The translations under genes were made by a program, and so were the position numbers. 64,000 bases of DNA from Saprospiraceae bacterium (lineage in GTDB: Bacteria > Bacteroidota > Bacteroidia > Chitinophagales > Saprospiraceae). This document shows, piece by piece, positions 16,625 through 25,139 of the stretch. The DNA lies in the NCBI GenBank assembly GCA_019187225.1, contig JABAQQ010000033.1, positions 125,875-189,874 on the forward strand, in the 5' to 3' direction. Each line of letters starts with the position of its first letter. The stretch's first letter is position 1. The notes beneath the pieces were generated by a model. The model did not search any database and had not been told where the DNA came from. It saw only the letters and a program-made list of their open reading frames with translations.

Positions 16625-17884
16625 ATGCAGACGTTCACTTCCTGGCTCCCCATTCCCGCCGATTCCGATTTTTCATTGTACAATCTGCCTTTCGGCATTT
16701 TCCATACCGGCGACGGAAAAGCCCGCGCAGGCATCGCCATCGGCGACCACATCGTTGATCTGGCAACGGCTGCCGACGCCGGTTTGTTTGGGAAACGCCG
16801 CTTTTTTAAAAAAATATTCGGGCAAAACACGCTCAACGACTTCATCGCCCTCGGCAAACCCGTTACCAGCCGCATCCGCCGGAAGGTACAGGACTGGCTG
16901 ACCCGGGCTGAAGCGCCTGAAAATGCTGCCCGCCTGCTCGCCGACCGCCACCAGGCGACCATGCTGCTCCCCGTCCGCGTGGGCAACTACACCGACTTTT
17001 ACAGCAGCATCGAACATGCTACCAACGTAGGCAAAATGTTCCGCCCCGACAATCCCCTGCTGCCCAACTGGCGCTGGTTGCCCGTGGGTTATCACGGCAG
17101 GGCGTCGTCGGTGGTCGTGAGCGGCACGCCCATTCGCCGTCCGTGGGGACAAATCGTGCCGAAAGGCCAGGAATCGCCCGTTTTCGCCCCTTCCCGCCAA
17201 CTCGATTTCGAGCTCGAAATGGCTTTCGTCATCGGCAAGGACAGCGCGCTGGGCGAGCCGGTTTCCATTGACAAAGCGGAAGACCACATCTTCGGTCTGG
17301 CGCTTTTCAACGACTGGAGTGCGCGCGACATCCAGCGCTGGGAATACGTGCCGCTCGGGCCCTTTTTGGGCAAAAACTTCGGCTCCTCGATGTCGCCCTG
17401 GATCGTGCCGCTCGAAGCGCTCAAACCCTTCCGGGTGAAAAGTCCGAAACAAATACCTGCTCCCCTTTCTTACCTGCAACACACCGCGCGGATTGGGCAG
17501 AATTACGATATTTCACTGGAAGTAAGTGTTAAAACGGGAAAAATTAACGGAGAAACCGTAATTTCGCGTTCCAACACCAAATACCTTTACTGGTCTATGG
17601 CGCAGCAGTTGGCACATCATACGGTGAACGGCTGCAACGTCTGTGCAGGCGACCTGATGGCATCCGGTACGATCAGCGGGCCGCAGGCGGGAAGCTACGG
17701 CTCTATGCTCGAACTGAGTTGGGGCGGCCAGCGCCCGGTGGAACTGAACGACGGCTCTTCCCGGACTTTTCTTGCGGACGGCGATACCGTGACGATGCGG
17801 GCAGTGGCGGAGAGGGGCGGCATCCGGGTCGGATTCGGGGAAGTAAGCGGGATGATATTGCCGCCTTTTGAGTTGCAGCAATAG
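16625..17884 (+). CDS. fahA: fumarylacetoacetase
   Basis: A 419-residue cytoplasmic enzyme of the last step of tyrosine and phenylalanine breakdown, splitting 4-fumarylacetoacetate into fumarate and acetoacetate. FAH features are YTDFYSSIEHATNVGKMFRP, LPNWRWLPVGYHGRASSVVV (metal and catalytic region), ELEMAFVIGKDS, GLALFNDWSARDIQRWEYVP and AGDLMASGTISGP. Length matches the FAH family. Other genes of the homogentisate pathway are not adjacent. The gene is followed by a 27-bp perfect inverted repeat. Confidence 0.96.
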   Translation: MQTFTSWLPIPADSDFSLYNLPFGIFHTGDGKARAGIAIGDHIVDLATAADAGLFGKRRFFKKIFGQNTLNDFIALGKPVTSRIRRKVQDWLTRAEAPENAARLLADRHQATMLLPVRVGNYTDFYSSIEHATNVGKMFRPDNPLLPNWRWLPVGYHGRASSVVVSGTPIRRPWGQIVPKGQESPVFAPSRQLDFELEMAFVIGKDSALGEPVSIDKAEDHIFGLALFNDWSARDIQRWEYVPLGPFLGKNFGSSMSPWIVPLEALKPFRVKSPKQIPAPLSYLQHTARIGQNYDISLEVSVKTGKINGETVISRSNTKYLYWSMAQQLAHHTVNGCNVCAGDLMASGTISGPQAGSYGSMLELSWGGQRPVELNDGSSRTFLADGDTVTMRAVAERGGIRVGFGEVSGMILPPFELQQ

Positions 17885-17990
17885 AACAATTATGTGTCAC
17901 CCCGGGTTCGGAAAACGGCTTCGCAGAAGCCAAACTCATACGAATCAGGGATTGTAGCGCAAGGGACTCGTTATAGACACCGTAGAGCCA

Positions 17991-18092
17991 TTTCCCGCAG
18001 ATTTCCGCAGAAAAAATCCCGCAGATAACCGCAGACTTTGATTTCGATCTGCGAAAATCAGCGTAATTTTTTCTGCGGAAATCTGCGGGAAA
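17991..18092. repeat. 27-bp perfect inverted repeat element
   Basis: Left arm 17991-18017 and right arm 18066-18092 are exact reverse complements, built of CCGCAGATTT-like units; the internal 48 nt carries further CCGCAG/CTGCG pairs. It can form a long hairpin in the 286-bp gap between fahA and the first glycine-rich gene. No other feature is visible in this gap. Confidence 0.85.
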
Positions 18093-18170
18093 CATTTTTG
18101 CCCCGATTCGCACGACTCTTGTTTTTAATCCATATGATTTTTAACAATTTAACTCAACTTCCGCCTTCTT

Positions 18171-19610
18171 ATGACAATACTCACCTCTTTTAGGGAGCGG
18201 GTGCTCCGCTCGTTTTTCTCTCAACCTACAGGACTTTTCCCCTTTGTTGTCCTGCTATTCTTGTTCCCTTTTAAAAAAGCAACCTCGCAATGCAACGGGA
18301 ATACCGTTATCAACATCAATGCTGCTGGCGGGGCGATAACATTCCTTTGGGGGGCGCCATCCACCGGAGGACCGTTTAATGTTCAAATTACTGCTATAGG
18401 TGGTAGTGGCGGTGGCGTTCAGGGCGGGAATCTAGGTGGTGGAGGAGCAGAGGTAATTGGAACTTTTATTGTGGAAAACAATGAAAAACTTTTTGCAATA
18501 GCCGGCAGTGCTGGCGGATCAGGCACGAATGCAAACCACGCGGGCGGTGGCGGTGGCGCTTCCGGTGTAGTTAATTGTGGCACGATCCCTAATTGCGCAA
18601 CTGGCGCCTTTTTGGTTATCGCTGCCGGTGGTAATGGAGGACAGGTAGATAATGCTGGCTTGGGCGGTTCGAATACGTATAACGGTTCAGGAAATGGTGG
18701 TTTAGGCGGCGGCAACAATGGCGGTGGTGGCGGAGCCGGAGATAGTGACGACGGTGGTGACGGAGCCAATGGAAACCGGGGATTTGGAGGTAATCAAGCC
18801 CAAACTACCGGTATCGTACTTGGTGGTGCGGGCAGCAATGGAACAAATAGGGGCGGTGATGGAATGGGCGGCGGCGGCGGCGGCGGTCTTAACAGTTCGG
18901 ATGGATCAGGAGGAGGGGCAGGACAAACCGGTGCAGATGCTGGAAATACGATAAGTGCCACTTCCTTTAATTCCGGCAGTAATCAGGGAGGTCAGGATGG
19001 AGGTGTTGGTGTTACAGCTACTCCGGGCTCAGTTGTCGTAGTTTGCCTCGGCTCGCTCCCGGTCGAACTCATCAACTTCAAAGCCGTCCTGCTCGATCAG
19101 GAGGTCAAACTCGTCTGGAGCACCGCCACCGAAAAAGACAACCACGGCTTCGACATCGAGCGCAGCGCCGACAACCGCAACTGGACGACCCTCGGCTTCG
19201 TGCCCGGCCACGGCACCACCGCCGAAAAATCCGAGTACGCTTTCACCGACGACCATCCGCTCGCAGGCGTCAACTACTACCGCCTTAAGCAAATGGACAC
19301 AGACGGAAGTTTCCAGCACACGCCGATGGTGGTGGCCGATGTGCACGCCAACGCGCTGCAATTCGACATTTTCCCCAACCCTTCCACCGACGGCACTTTA
19401 ACCTTCCGCACCGTGAGCCAACGGGAAGGCGAGGCACAGGTCGAGATATGGGACTGGGCGGGCTACAAAGTCTGGAACGAAACCCAGCGCCTCTGGGAAG
19501 GCACCACCGTCTGGCCCGTTCCGATGACCAATTTCCCGAAAGGTACCTATTCCGTCCGGCTGCAAATGCCCGACGGCACGGTGCAATTTAAGAAGATCGT
19601 GTTGCAGTAG
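18171..19610 (+). CDS. glycine-rich T9SS type A cargo protein, paralogue 1
   Basis: 479 residues. After a signal peptide ending near KATSQC comes a domain with the layout of ALK/LTK-type glycine-rich domains: a core strand SGTF/IGTF, NNEKLFAIAGSAGG, a Cys pair in VVNCGTIPNC, LVIAAGGNGG, then long GGGG-rich loops (to about residue 280). A fibronectin-like T9SS-associated module follows (VELINFKAV, WSTATEKDNHGFDIERSADN, GVNYYRLKQMDTDG), then a type A sorting tail (FDIFPNPSTDG to KKIVLQ). It is probably secreted and anchored at the cell surface. The glycine-rich half uses GGT/GGA codons, unlike the GGC-rich C-terminal half. Confidence 0.85.
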   Translation: MTILTSFRERVLRSFFSQPTGLFPFVVLLFLFPFKKATSQCNGNTVININAAGGAITFLWGAPSTGGPFNVQITAIGGSGGGVQGGNLGGGGAEVIGTFIVENNEKLFAIAGSAGGSGTNANHAGGGGGASGVVNCGTIPNCATGAFLVIAAGGNGGQVDNAGLGGSNTYNGSGNGGLGGGNNGGGGGAGDSDDGGDGANGNRGFGGNQAQTTGIVLGGAGSNGTNRGGDGMGGGGGGGLNSSDGSGGGAGQTGADAGNTISATSFNSGSNQGGQDGGVGVTATPGSVVVVCLGSLPVELINFKAVLLDQEVKLVWSTATEKDNHGFDIERSADNRNWTTLGFVPGHGTTAEKSEYAFTDDHPLAGVNYYRLKQMDTDGSFQHTPMVVADVHANALQFDIFPNPSTDGTLTFRTVSQREGEAQVEIWDWAGYKVWNETQRLWEGTTVWPVPMTNFPKGTYSVRLQMPDGTVQFKKIVLQ

Positions 19611-19619
19611 TGTTCACCG

Positions 19620-19706
19620 TGTCATTCTGAGCGCAGTGAAGAATCTGCTTAAAGGCAACTGATTATCAATTGCTTAGCCAGATTCTTCACTGCGCTCAGA
19701 ATGACA
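19620..19706. repeat. 27-bp perfect inverted repeat element
   Basis: Arms 19620-19646 and 19680-19706 are exact reverse complements (TGTCATTCTGAGCGCAGTGA followed by AGAATCT). The 33-nt loop also has partial symmetry. It lies 10 nt after the stop of paralogue 1 and may serve as its terminator. Confidence 0.85.
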
Positions 19707-19741
19707 CGTTGGCAAGTGAATGAATATACATGCGTCGCTTT

Positions 19742-19774
19742 AGTGAGGCGGTGACTGCCAGTCACCGCCTCACT
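19742..19774. terminator. 15-bp perfect hairpin
   Basis: Arms AGTGAGGCGGTGACT and AGTCACCGCCTCACT enclose the loop GCC. There is no T-tract, so it may be a repeat-type hairpin rather than a classical terminator. Confidence 0.55.
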
Positions 19775-19847
19775 TGCATTCTACGAAGCCCAACCTTTCA
19801 AAGCGCCTGATTTTACAAAATAATAATAACAGAAATCTTACACCCTT

Positions 19848-19879
19848 TTTGGTACGACTTTGGCAGGAAAATACCTTTG
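19848..19879 (+). promoter_or_regulatory. Bacteroidota-type promoter for glycine-rich paralogue 2
   Basis: A -33 TTTG (19848-19851) and a -7 TACCTTTG (19872-19879) are separated by 20 nt, the expected spacing. The ATG follows 91 nt downstream. Confidence 0.65.
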
Positions 19880-19970
19880 CATTCTTTTTTACTGGAAATA
19901 GTCCTGATTGAAACAAACACACCATTTATCCTATTCTGTCGGATAGGGAATAATTAACGCCTTCCAACCG

Positions 19971-21359
19971 ATGCATTCTTTTAACAAACTGCTTAAAATC
20001 AGTCTCTTATTCATCACGCCCCTTTTTATCCGGGCACAGGATTGCAACAACACGACCGTGATCGCCCTTACCGGCCCCGGCACGGCCGAATGGACTGCCC
20101 CTGCCAGCGGCGGGCCGTTTTCGGTGCGCATCACTGCGACCGGCGCAGGTGGCGGCGCCAATACGGTAAATTTTAACAAGCCCGGCGGCACCGGCGCCGT
20201 CATGTCCGGCACTTTTATGGTACAGAACGGCCATAAGTTGTTCGCCATCGCCGGCGATTTCGGCAAGGATGCCACACTCGAAGGCGCGGGCGGCGGCGGC
20301 GGTTCGGGTGTCGTCAACTGCTTAGATGGGCCTTGTGTGCAGGGAACCATCCTGATCATCGCAGCAGGCGGCAACGGCGGCGGCGATGTGCTGGGGTCGG
20401 GTGGTTCGGCGCTCATCAACGGCAGCGGCAACGGCGGGCCCGCCGGCGGCGATCCGGCACATCCCGGCGACTGGGGCGGCGGCGGCGGCGGTGAAAACAC
20501 CGACGGCCAGAGCGCGTCGGGCTCCGGGGGGAAAGGTGGTAGCAAAGTAAAGAAAAACGGCATTTCGGCAGGCGGCATGGGCAGCCGCACCCAGGACATC
20601 AACGACGGCGGCGACGGCATGGGCGGCGGCGGCGGCGGCGGCGACTACGGCGCGGGCGGCGGCGGCGGTCACACCGGCGGCACCGGCGGCAACCTGGCGC
20701 AAGCCAAATCGTGGAATTCCGGTACCAGCCAGGACAATTCAGACGGCGAATTGGGTGGTGGCAATAACCTCGGCACGATCACCGTCGTTTGTCTGGAGGC
20801 GCTCCCGGTCGAACTTGCCAATTTTAAAGCCGTGATACCGCGAGATGGCGAAGTGCACCTCATCTGGGAAACCGCTACGGAAAAAGACAACCACGGCTTC
20901 GATGTGGAGCGCAGCGCCGACGGACGCAGCTGGTCGGCATTGGGATTCGTGCCGGGCAACGGAACCACCGCCTTGCCGCAGGATTACTTTTTTATAGACG
21001 AAGCCCCGTTTGCAGGCGTCAATTATTACCGGCTGAAACAACACGACACCGACGGCGAATTTGAATACTCGCCGATGGTCGTGGCCGACGTGCGCACGGA
21101 GGGGCCGGATTTCAATGTGTTCCCCAATCCCTCTGCCACCGGCGAATTGTCGTTCCGCATGGTAAGCCAAACGAAAGGCGAAGCCCTGCTGGAGATCTTT
21201 GACTGGGCGGGTTACAAAGTGTACAAAGAGCCTGTCGGCATTTTTGAAGGTACGACCGTTTGGCCCGTTTCTTTGGCCACATTTCCCAAAGGCGCCTATA
21301 CCGCCCGTCTGGAAATGCCGGGAGGAGCAGTCGTTTTCAGGAAGATTGTACTTCCATAG
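19971..21359 (+). CDS. glycine-rich T9SS type A cargo protein, paralogue 2
   Basis: 462 residues with signal peptide (ISLLFITPLFIRAQ). It has the same order as paralogue 1: glycine-rich domain (SGTFMVQNGHKLFAIAGDFG, VVNCLDGPC, ILIIAAGGNGGG), module WETATEKDNHGFDVERSADG, then sorting tail FNVFPNPSATGE to RKIVLP. Codon use is uniformly GC-rich. It is preceded by its own promoter-like sequence and followed by a 97-bp gap to paralogue 3. Confidence 0.85.
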   Translation: MHSFNKLLKISLLFITPLFIRAQDCNNTTVIALTGPGTAEWTAPASGGPFSVRITATGAGGGANTVNFNKPGGTGAVMSGTFMVQNGHKLFAIAGDFGKDATLEGAGGGGGSGVVNCLDGPCVQGTILIIAAGGNGGGDVLGSGGSALINGSGNGGPAGGDPAHPGDWGGGGGGENTDGQSASGSGGKGGSKVKKNGISAGGMGSRTQDINDGGDGMGGGGGGGDYGAGGGGGHTGGTGGNLAQAKSWNSGTSQDNSDGELGGGNNLGTITVVCLEALPVELANFKAVIPRDGEVHLIWETATEKDNHGFDVERSADGRSWSALGFVPGNGTTALPQDYFFIDEAPFAGVNYYRLKQHDTDGEFEYSPMVVADVRTEGPDFNVFPNPSATGELSFRMVSQTKGEALLEIFDWAGYKVYKEPVGIFEGTTVWPVSLATFPKGAYTARLEMPGGAVVFRKIVLP

Positions 21360-21360
21360 T

Positions 21361-21440
21361 TGTTTAAGGTTGTTTGAAATGGTTTGAAATCGTTTCCCGG
21401 CAACCTCACACCATTTCAAACAATCTCAAACAACCTCAAA
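21361..21440. repeat. inverted arms of ~10-nt CAAACAACCT-like units
   Basis: GGTTGTTTGAAATGG (from 21368) pairs imperfectly with CCATTTCAAAC...CAAACAACC (to about 21440). It lies between paralogues 2 and 3 and can fold as a hairpin. The period here is about 10 nt. Confidence 0.65.
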
Positions 21441-21456
21441 CCATCCACCCAACCGC

Positions 21457-22914
21457 ATGAGAAAACGCTACGCCTTCGCCGTATCCCTGATTTCAACCCT
21501 TGTCGTCGCGTCGCTGCCTGCCCGCGTTCAGGCGCAATGCAACAACAACACTGTAATCACCCTTACAGGGCCCGGCACGGCAGAGTGGACGGCCCCGGCT
21601 ACCGGCGGGCCGTTTGAGGTAACGATCTCGGCCACCGGCGCAGCGGGAGGTGCTTATATCCAAGCCAATCCGGATCGAACGGGCGGCACCGGCGCTACGA
21701 TGAGCGGTACCTTTATGGTGCAGAATGGTGAAAAATTGTTCGCCATCGCCGGCGGTGGCGGCTTCCATTCCCAATTGGAGGGCGGTGGCGGCGGCGGCGG
21801 TTCGGGTGTGGTCAACTGCGGTACAGGCGCGTGTGCGAGCGGCGCCATTCTCATCATCGCGGCCGGTGGCAACGGCGGTCAGCTCGGCGGGCCCAACGGC
21901 GGTTTCGGCCTGGGCGGCTCCGCCGCTATCGGCGGCGACGAGCAGGGCGGCGACAACGGTGGCGACAGCGACGGCGGCGGTGGCGGCGGCGGACTTCAAA
22001 CGCCCGGCCAGGGCGCGCCCTCCGGCGGCGGGGGCGGCGGTAAGGTTTCCAAAACGGGGTTGGCGCCCGGGGGCCAGGGCAGTTTCAATCCGGTATCCGG
22101 CGACAACGACGGCGGCGCGGGCATGGGCGGCGGCGGTGGCGGCGGCGACGGCGCTACCATAGACAATGCAGCCGGCGGCGGCGGGGGCCATACCGGCGGC
22201 GACGGCGGCAACTTGTCGGCGGCGTCCTCTTTCAATTCCGGCAACGACCAGGCGAATCAGGACGGCACAGCCGGCGGCGGCAATCCCGGCGACCCGGACA
22301 CTCCTCCCAGCACCCCCTCCAACCCGGGCACGGTCACCGTCGTTTGCCTCCAGGCGCTCCCGGTAAAACTCATTGATTTCAAGGCCGTTATCCAAAAAAC
22401 CGGCGATGTCGCGCTGCTCTGGAGCACGGCCACCGAAAAAGACAACCACGGCTACGACGTGGAACGCAGCGCCGACAACCGCCATTGGACCACACTCGGT
22501 TTCGTGCCCGGCAGTGGCACCACTGCGGAGCGCCGCGATTACACTTTCACCGACCAGGCCCCTTTGGCAGGCGTCAATTACTACCGCCTCAAACAAACGG
22601 ACTTCGACGGTAAATACGAATACTCGCCGATGGTGGTGGCCGACGTGCGCGCGCAACACCTGCAATTCGACGTTTTTCCCAACCCCTCCGCCGACGGCAA
22701 TCTCTCCGTCCGCACGGTGAGCCGGCAGGAAGGCGACGCCCTGCTCGAACTTTTCGACTGGGCCGGATACAAAGTTTTTAAAGAAAAAATACGCCTCTAC
22801 GAAGGCACCACCGTGTGGCCGGTATCGCTGGCGACTTTCCCCAAAGGAACCTATACGGCGCGGATCGAAATGCCCGACGGAACGGCGCAGTATGAAAAGA
22901 TTATTTTACAGTAA
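21457..22914 (+). CDS. glycine-rich T9SS type A cargo protein, paralogue 3
   Basis: 485 residues with signal peptide (LVVASLPARVQAQC). The glycine-rich domain (SGTFMVQNGEKLFAIAGGGG, VVNCGTGACASG, ILIIAAGGNGGQ) has the longest poly-Gly loops of the four and a Pro/Thr linker (DPDTPPSTPSNPG) before the C-terminal module (VKLIDFKAV, WSTATEKDNHGYDVERSADN) and the sorting tail FDVFPNPSADGN to EKIILQ. Many antisense and shifted frames stay open here because of GC-rich glycine codons; none is a believable gene. Confidence 0.85.
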   Translation: MRKRYAFAVSLISTLVVASLPARVQAQCNNNTVITLTGPGTAEWTAPATGGPFEVTISATGAAGGAYIQANPDRTGGTGATMSGTFMVQNGEKLFAIAGGGGFHSQLEGGGGGGGSGVVNCGTGACASGAILIIAAGGNGGQLGGPNGGFGLGGSAAIGGDEQGGDNGGDSDGGGGGGGLQTPGQGAPSGGGGGGKVSKTGLAPGGQGSFNPVSGDNDGGAGMGGGGGGGDGATIDNAAGGGGGHTGGDGGNLSAASSFNSGNDQANQDGTAGGGNPGDPDTPPSTPSNPGTVTVVCLQALPVKLIDFKAVIQKTGDVALLWSTATEKDNHGYDVERSADNRHWTTLGFVPGSGTTAERRDYTFTDQAPLAGVNYYRLKQTDFDGKYEYSPMVVADVRAQHLQFDVFPNPSADGNLSVRTVSRQEGDALLELFDWAGYKVFKEKIRLYEGTTVWPVSLATFPKGTYTARIEMPDGTAQYEKIILQ

Positions 22915-22935
22915 AAGGATGGATGTCAAGCGCAT

Positions 22936-22968
22936 ACGTTTACGAAACCTTCAAGGTTTCGTAAACGT
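22936..22968. terminator. 16-bp perfect hairpin after paralogue 3
   Basis: Arms ACGTTTACGAAACCTT and AAGGTTTCGTAAACGT are separated by one base. It lies 22 nt after the stop of paralogue 3. It could be a terminator or a repeat-family hairpin. Confidence 0.6.
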
Positions 22969-23025
22969 GGCACAAGGTAAACACCAGATGCCGGATACCC
23001 GACAAAAAAAGTATCCGTCTACCCA

Positions 23026-23055
23026 TTGTCCCCTACGCCATGCGTGGTATTTTTG
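23026..23055 (+). promoter_or_regulatory. promoter-like pair for glycine-rich paralogue 4
   Basis: A -33 TTG (23026-23028) and a -7 TATTTTTG (23048-23055) are spaced 19 nt. The ATG is at 23108. Confidence 0.5.
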
Positions 23056-23107
23056 GCAGTTCTTTTTTAACACACTCCCTCTCCCGTAACAAAAGCAGAT
23101 TACAACT

Positions 23108-24562
23108 ATGAAAAAACACCCGACTCCCGGTCAACGAATGGTTCGTTCGTTTTTAGTCCTGAATTCAACGTTATTTTTCTTTTTTACCCTGTTCCTGCAA
23201 CTTGCACCTGCCGTTTCATGGGCGCAATGCAATGGGAATACGGTGCTCACTATTACTGGGCCTCTTTCAACAACCTGGACTGCACCCGCAACAGGCGGGC
23301 CATTTTCTGTAAGGATTACTGCCACAGGCGGTGGGGGGGGTGATGTTACCGATTTTGATAGCGAAATAGGCGGCAGTGGTGCTACCATGTCCGGAACTTT
23401 TACAGTACAAAATAATCAGACAATCCGTGCAATCGCAGGGGGGCCGGGTGGTGACGCTCCTGACAAAGGCGGCGGTGGTGGCGGCGGTTCAGGTGCTGTA
23501 GATTGCGGAACGGCCGGTCCGGGAGGATGCGGAAGTGGAACAATAATGATCGTCGCTGCGGGTGGTAATGGAGATAATGGCCCGGGTAACCCGGGCTTAG
23601 GTGGTTCTATTGCTGAGGGAGACGGTTCCGGGGGAGCCGGTGGGGGGGTGGATGGCGGCGGCGGCGGCGGCGGCGAATCAGGCAATGGGGAAAACGCTGA
23701 CCCATTGGATCCAGATTCTCCTGGATTTGGAGGAGGATTTGGCGGATCGCAGATTTCACTGACAGGTATATCAGCCAGTGGTCAGGGCAGTAACAGCGGT
23801 GGCGGCGATGGCGGTGCAGGTATGGGCGGCGGCGGCGGCGGCGGCAATAATGGCAACGGTGGCGGCGGTGGACATACCGGCGCTCCCGGAGATAATGTAG
23901 CCGCAGCTCAATCCTTCAACCAAGGAACAGACCAAGCCAATACTGATGGTGCTACTGGCGGAGGCGCTAATAACGGCACTGTCTTGATCGTCTGCCTCGG
24001 CGCCCTCCCCGTCGAACTCATCAACTTCAAAGCCGTGATCCAGGGAAGCAGCGAAGTGATGCTGCTCTGGAGCACCGCATCCGAAAAAGACAACCTCGGC
24101 TACGACGTGGAGCGCAGCGCCGACAACCGCAACTGGTCGTCGCTCGGTTTCGTGCCCGGCAGCGGCACTTCGGCGGAAAAACACGAATATAATTTCCACG
24201 ACGAAAAACCCCTCGCGGGTGTCAACTACTACCGCCTCAAACAAATGGACACCGACGGCCAATACCAATACACGCCGATGGTGGTGGCCGATGTGCGCGG
24301 CGGCGGTTCGCAATTCGACGTTTTTCCCAATCCTTCTGCCAGCGGCGCTCTTTCCGTGCGCGCCGTGAGCACTAAGGAAGGCGACGCTCTGCTCGAAGTG
24401 TTCAGCTGGGCGGGCCTTCGGGTCTATAAAGAAACCTTCCGCGCCTACGAGGGCACCATCGTGTCGCCGCTCGATATGACGACGTTCCCGAAAGGCACCT
24501 ACACCGCCCGGCTCGAAATGCCCGACGGCACGGTGCAGTTCAAAAAGATCGTGTTGCAGTGA
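23108..24562 (+). CDS. glycine-rich T9SS type A cargo protein, paralogue 4
   Basis: 484 residues with a long signal segment ending ...PAVSWAQC. The glycine-rich domain (SGTFTVQNNQTIRAIAGGPG, AVDCGTAGPGGC, IMIVAAGGNGD) is followed by VELINFKAV, WSTASEKDNLGYDVERSADN and the tail FDVFPNPSASGA to KKIVLQ. Like paralogue 1, the glycine-rich half (to about 23990) is richer in A/T with GGT and GGA codons, while the C-terminal half is GC-rich, so the gene is a compositional mosaic. Confidence 0.85.
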   Translation: MKKHPTPGQRMVRSFLVLNSTLFFFFTLFLQLAPAVSWAQCNGNTVLTITGPLSTTWTAPATGGPFSVRITATGGGGGDVTDFDSEIGGSGATMSGTFTVQNNQTIRAIAGGPGGDAPDKGGGGGGGSGAVDCGTAGPGGCGSGTIMIVAAGGNGDNGPGNPGLGGSIAEGDGSGGAGGGVDGGGGGGGESGNGENADPLDPDSPGFGGGFGGSQISLTGISASGQGSNSGGGDGGAGMGGGGGGGNNGNGGGGGHTGAPGDNVAAAQSFNQGTDQANTDGATGGGANNGTVLIVCLGALPVELINFKAVIQGSSEVMLLWSTASEKDNLGYDVERSADNRNWSSLGFVPGSGTSAEKHEYNFHDEKPLAGVNYYRLKQMDTDGQYQYTPMVVADVRGGGSQFDVFPNPSASGALSVRAVSTKEGDALLEVFSWAGLRVYKETFRAYEGTIVSPLDMTTFPKGTYTARLEMPDGTVQFKKIVLQ

Positions 24563-24611
24563 GGGTGGAAGGTAGATGGTAGAATCCCATTTTCCCGATG
24601 TGTCCCCGCCC

Positions 24612-24820
24612 AAGACCCCGAAGGGGTCGAACTTGAATAACCCGGCTTGAAATGCCGGGTCGAGGCCCCCAACCACGTGTCGCAACCGCGAAGCGGTTGA
24701 ATGTGTGGCTTATAACTTTCTCAAATTCAACCGCTTTGCGGTTGTGACACGATCTGATATAACGAATAGCCCGGGGTGAAACCCCGGGCTATTCAAATTC
24801 GACCCCCTTCGGGGTCTGAA
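24612..24820. repeat. mirrored set of palindromic repeats
   Basis: The GACCCCGAAGGGGTC-like and CAACCGC-GCGGTTG units each occur twice in opposite order around the centre, so the ~210-bp block can fold as one extended structure with side hairpins. Confidence 0.65.
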
Positions 24821-25072
24821 ATGATCTGGTATTTGGAGAAAAACATTTTCAGGATGTGGGTACTCGGAAAGACTGGAGTGGGGCATCTCAATCCGCTCAT
24901 TTTCAGTGGTATGAGTTATTGCTGAAAAATTCGGGGTGACTTATGTTGACCTACCGTCGAGCGGACGGGTCCTTACAGGATGGCAAAAGGGAAATGGCGG
25001 TGGTATTGGCATGACACGTAGGGTGAAAAGTTTTTTGAACGGACGGCTATTTTAAGCAAAATTTAAAAACCA

Positions 25073-25104
25073 TTTGGCGGATACATGGCTAAGGATTATA
25101 TTTG
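25073..25104 (+). promoter_or_regulatory. Bacteroidota-type promoter for the propeller gene pair
   Basis: A -33 TTTG (25073-25076) and a -7 TATATTTG (25097-25104) are spaced 20 nt, 35 nt before the ATG at 25140. Confidence 0.7.
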
Positions 25105-25139
25105 AACGAACATTCAGATAAACGCAAAATCCTTAGCCA

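Larger units (their letters stand above)
19611..19970. other. 360-bp intergenic region between glycine-rich paralogues 1 and 2
   Basis: It holds a 27-bp perfect inverted repeat (19620-19706), a second strong hairpin (19742-19774) and a promoter-like pair (19848-19879). I see no coding sequence or RNA gene in it. Confidence 0.7.
24563..25139. other. 577-bp intergenic region with hairpin cluster and promoter
   Basis: The first half (24600-24825) contains several palindromes: ACCCCGAAGGGGT, CAACCGCGAAGCGGTTGA, TCAACCGCTTTGCGGTTG, AGCCCGGGGTGAAACCCCGG and GACCCCCTTCGGGGTC, with a mirrored arrangement. The second half shows nothing recognisable until the promoter at 25073-25104. No open frame of interest is present. 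Confidence 0.7.

Noticed and set aside
17991-18092. Possible riboswitch upstream of the first glycine-rich gene
   Set aside because: The structure is just a perfect inverted repeat with no known aptamer sequence features.
21493-22665. Long antisense open frame of 390 codons opposite glycine-rich paralogue 3
   Set aside because: It is a by-product of GC-rich glycine codons; it is Ala/Arg/Val-rich, has no recognisable domain, and overlaps a convincing gene throughout.
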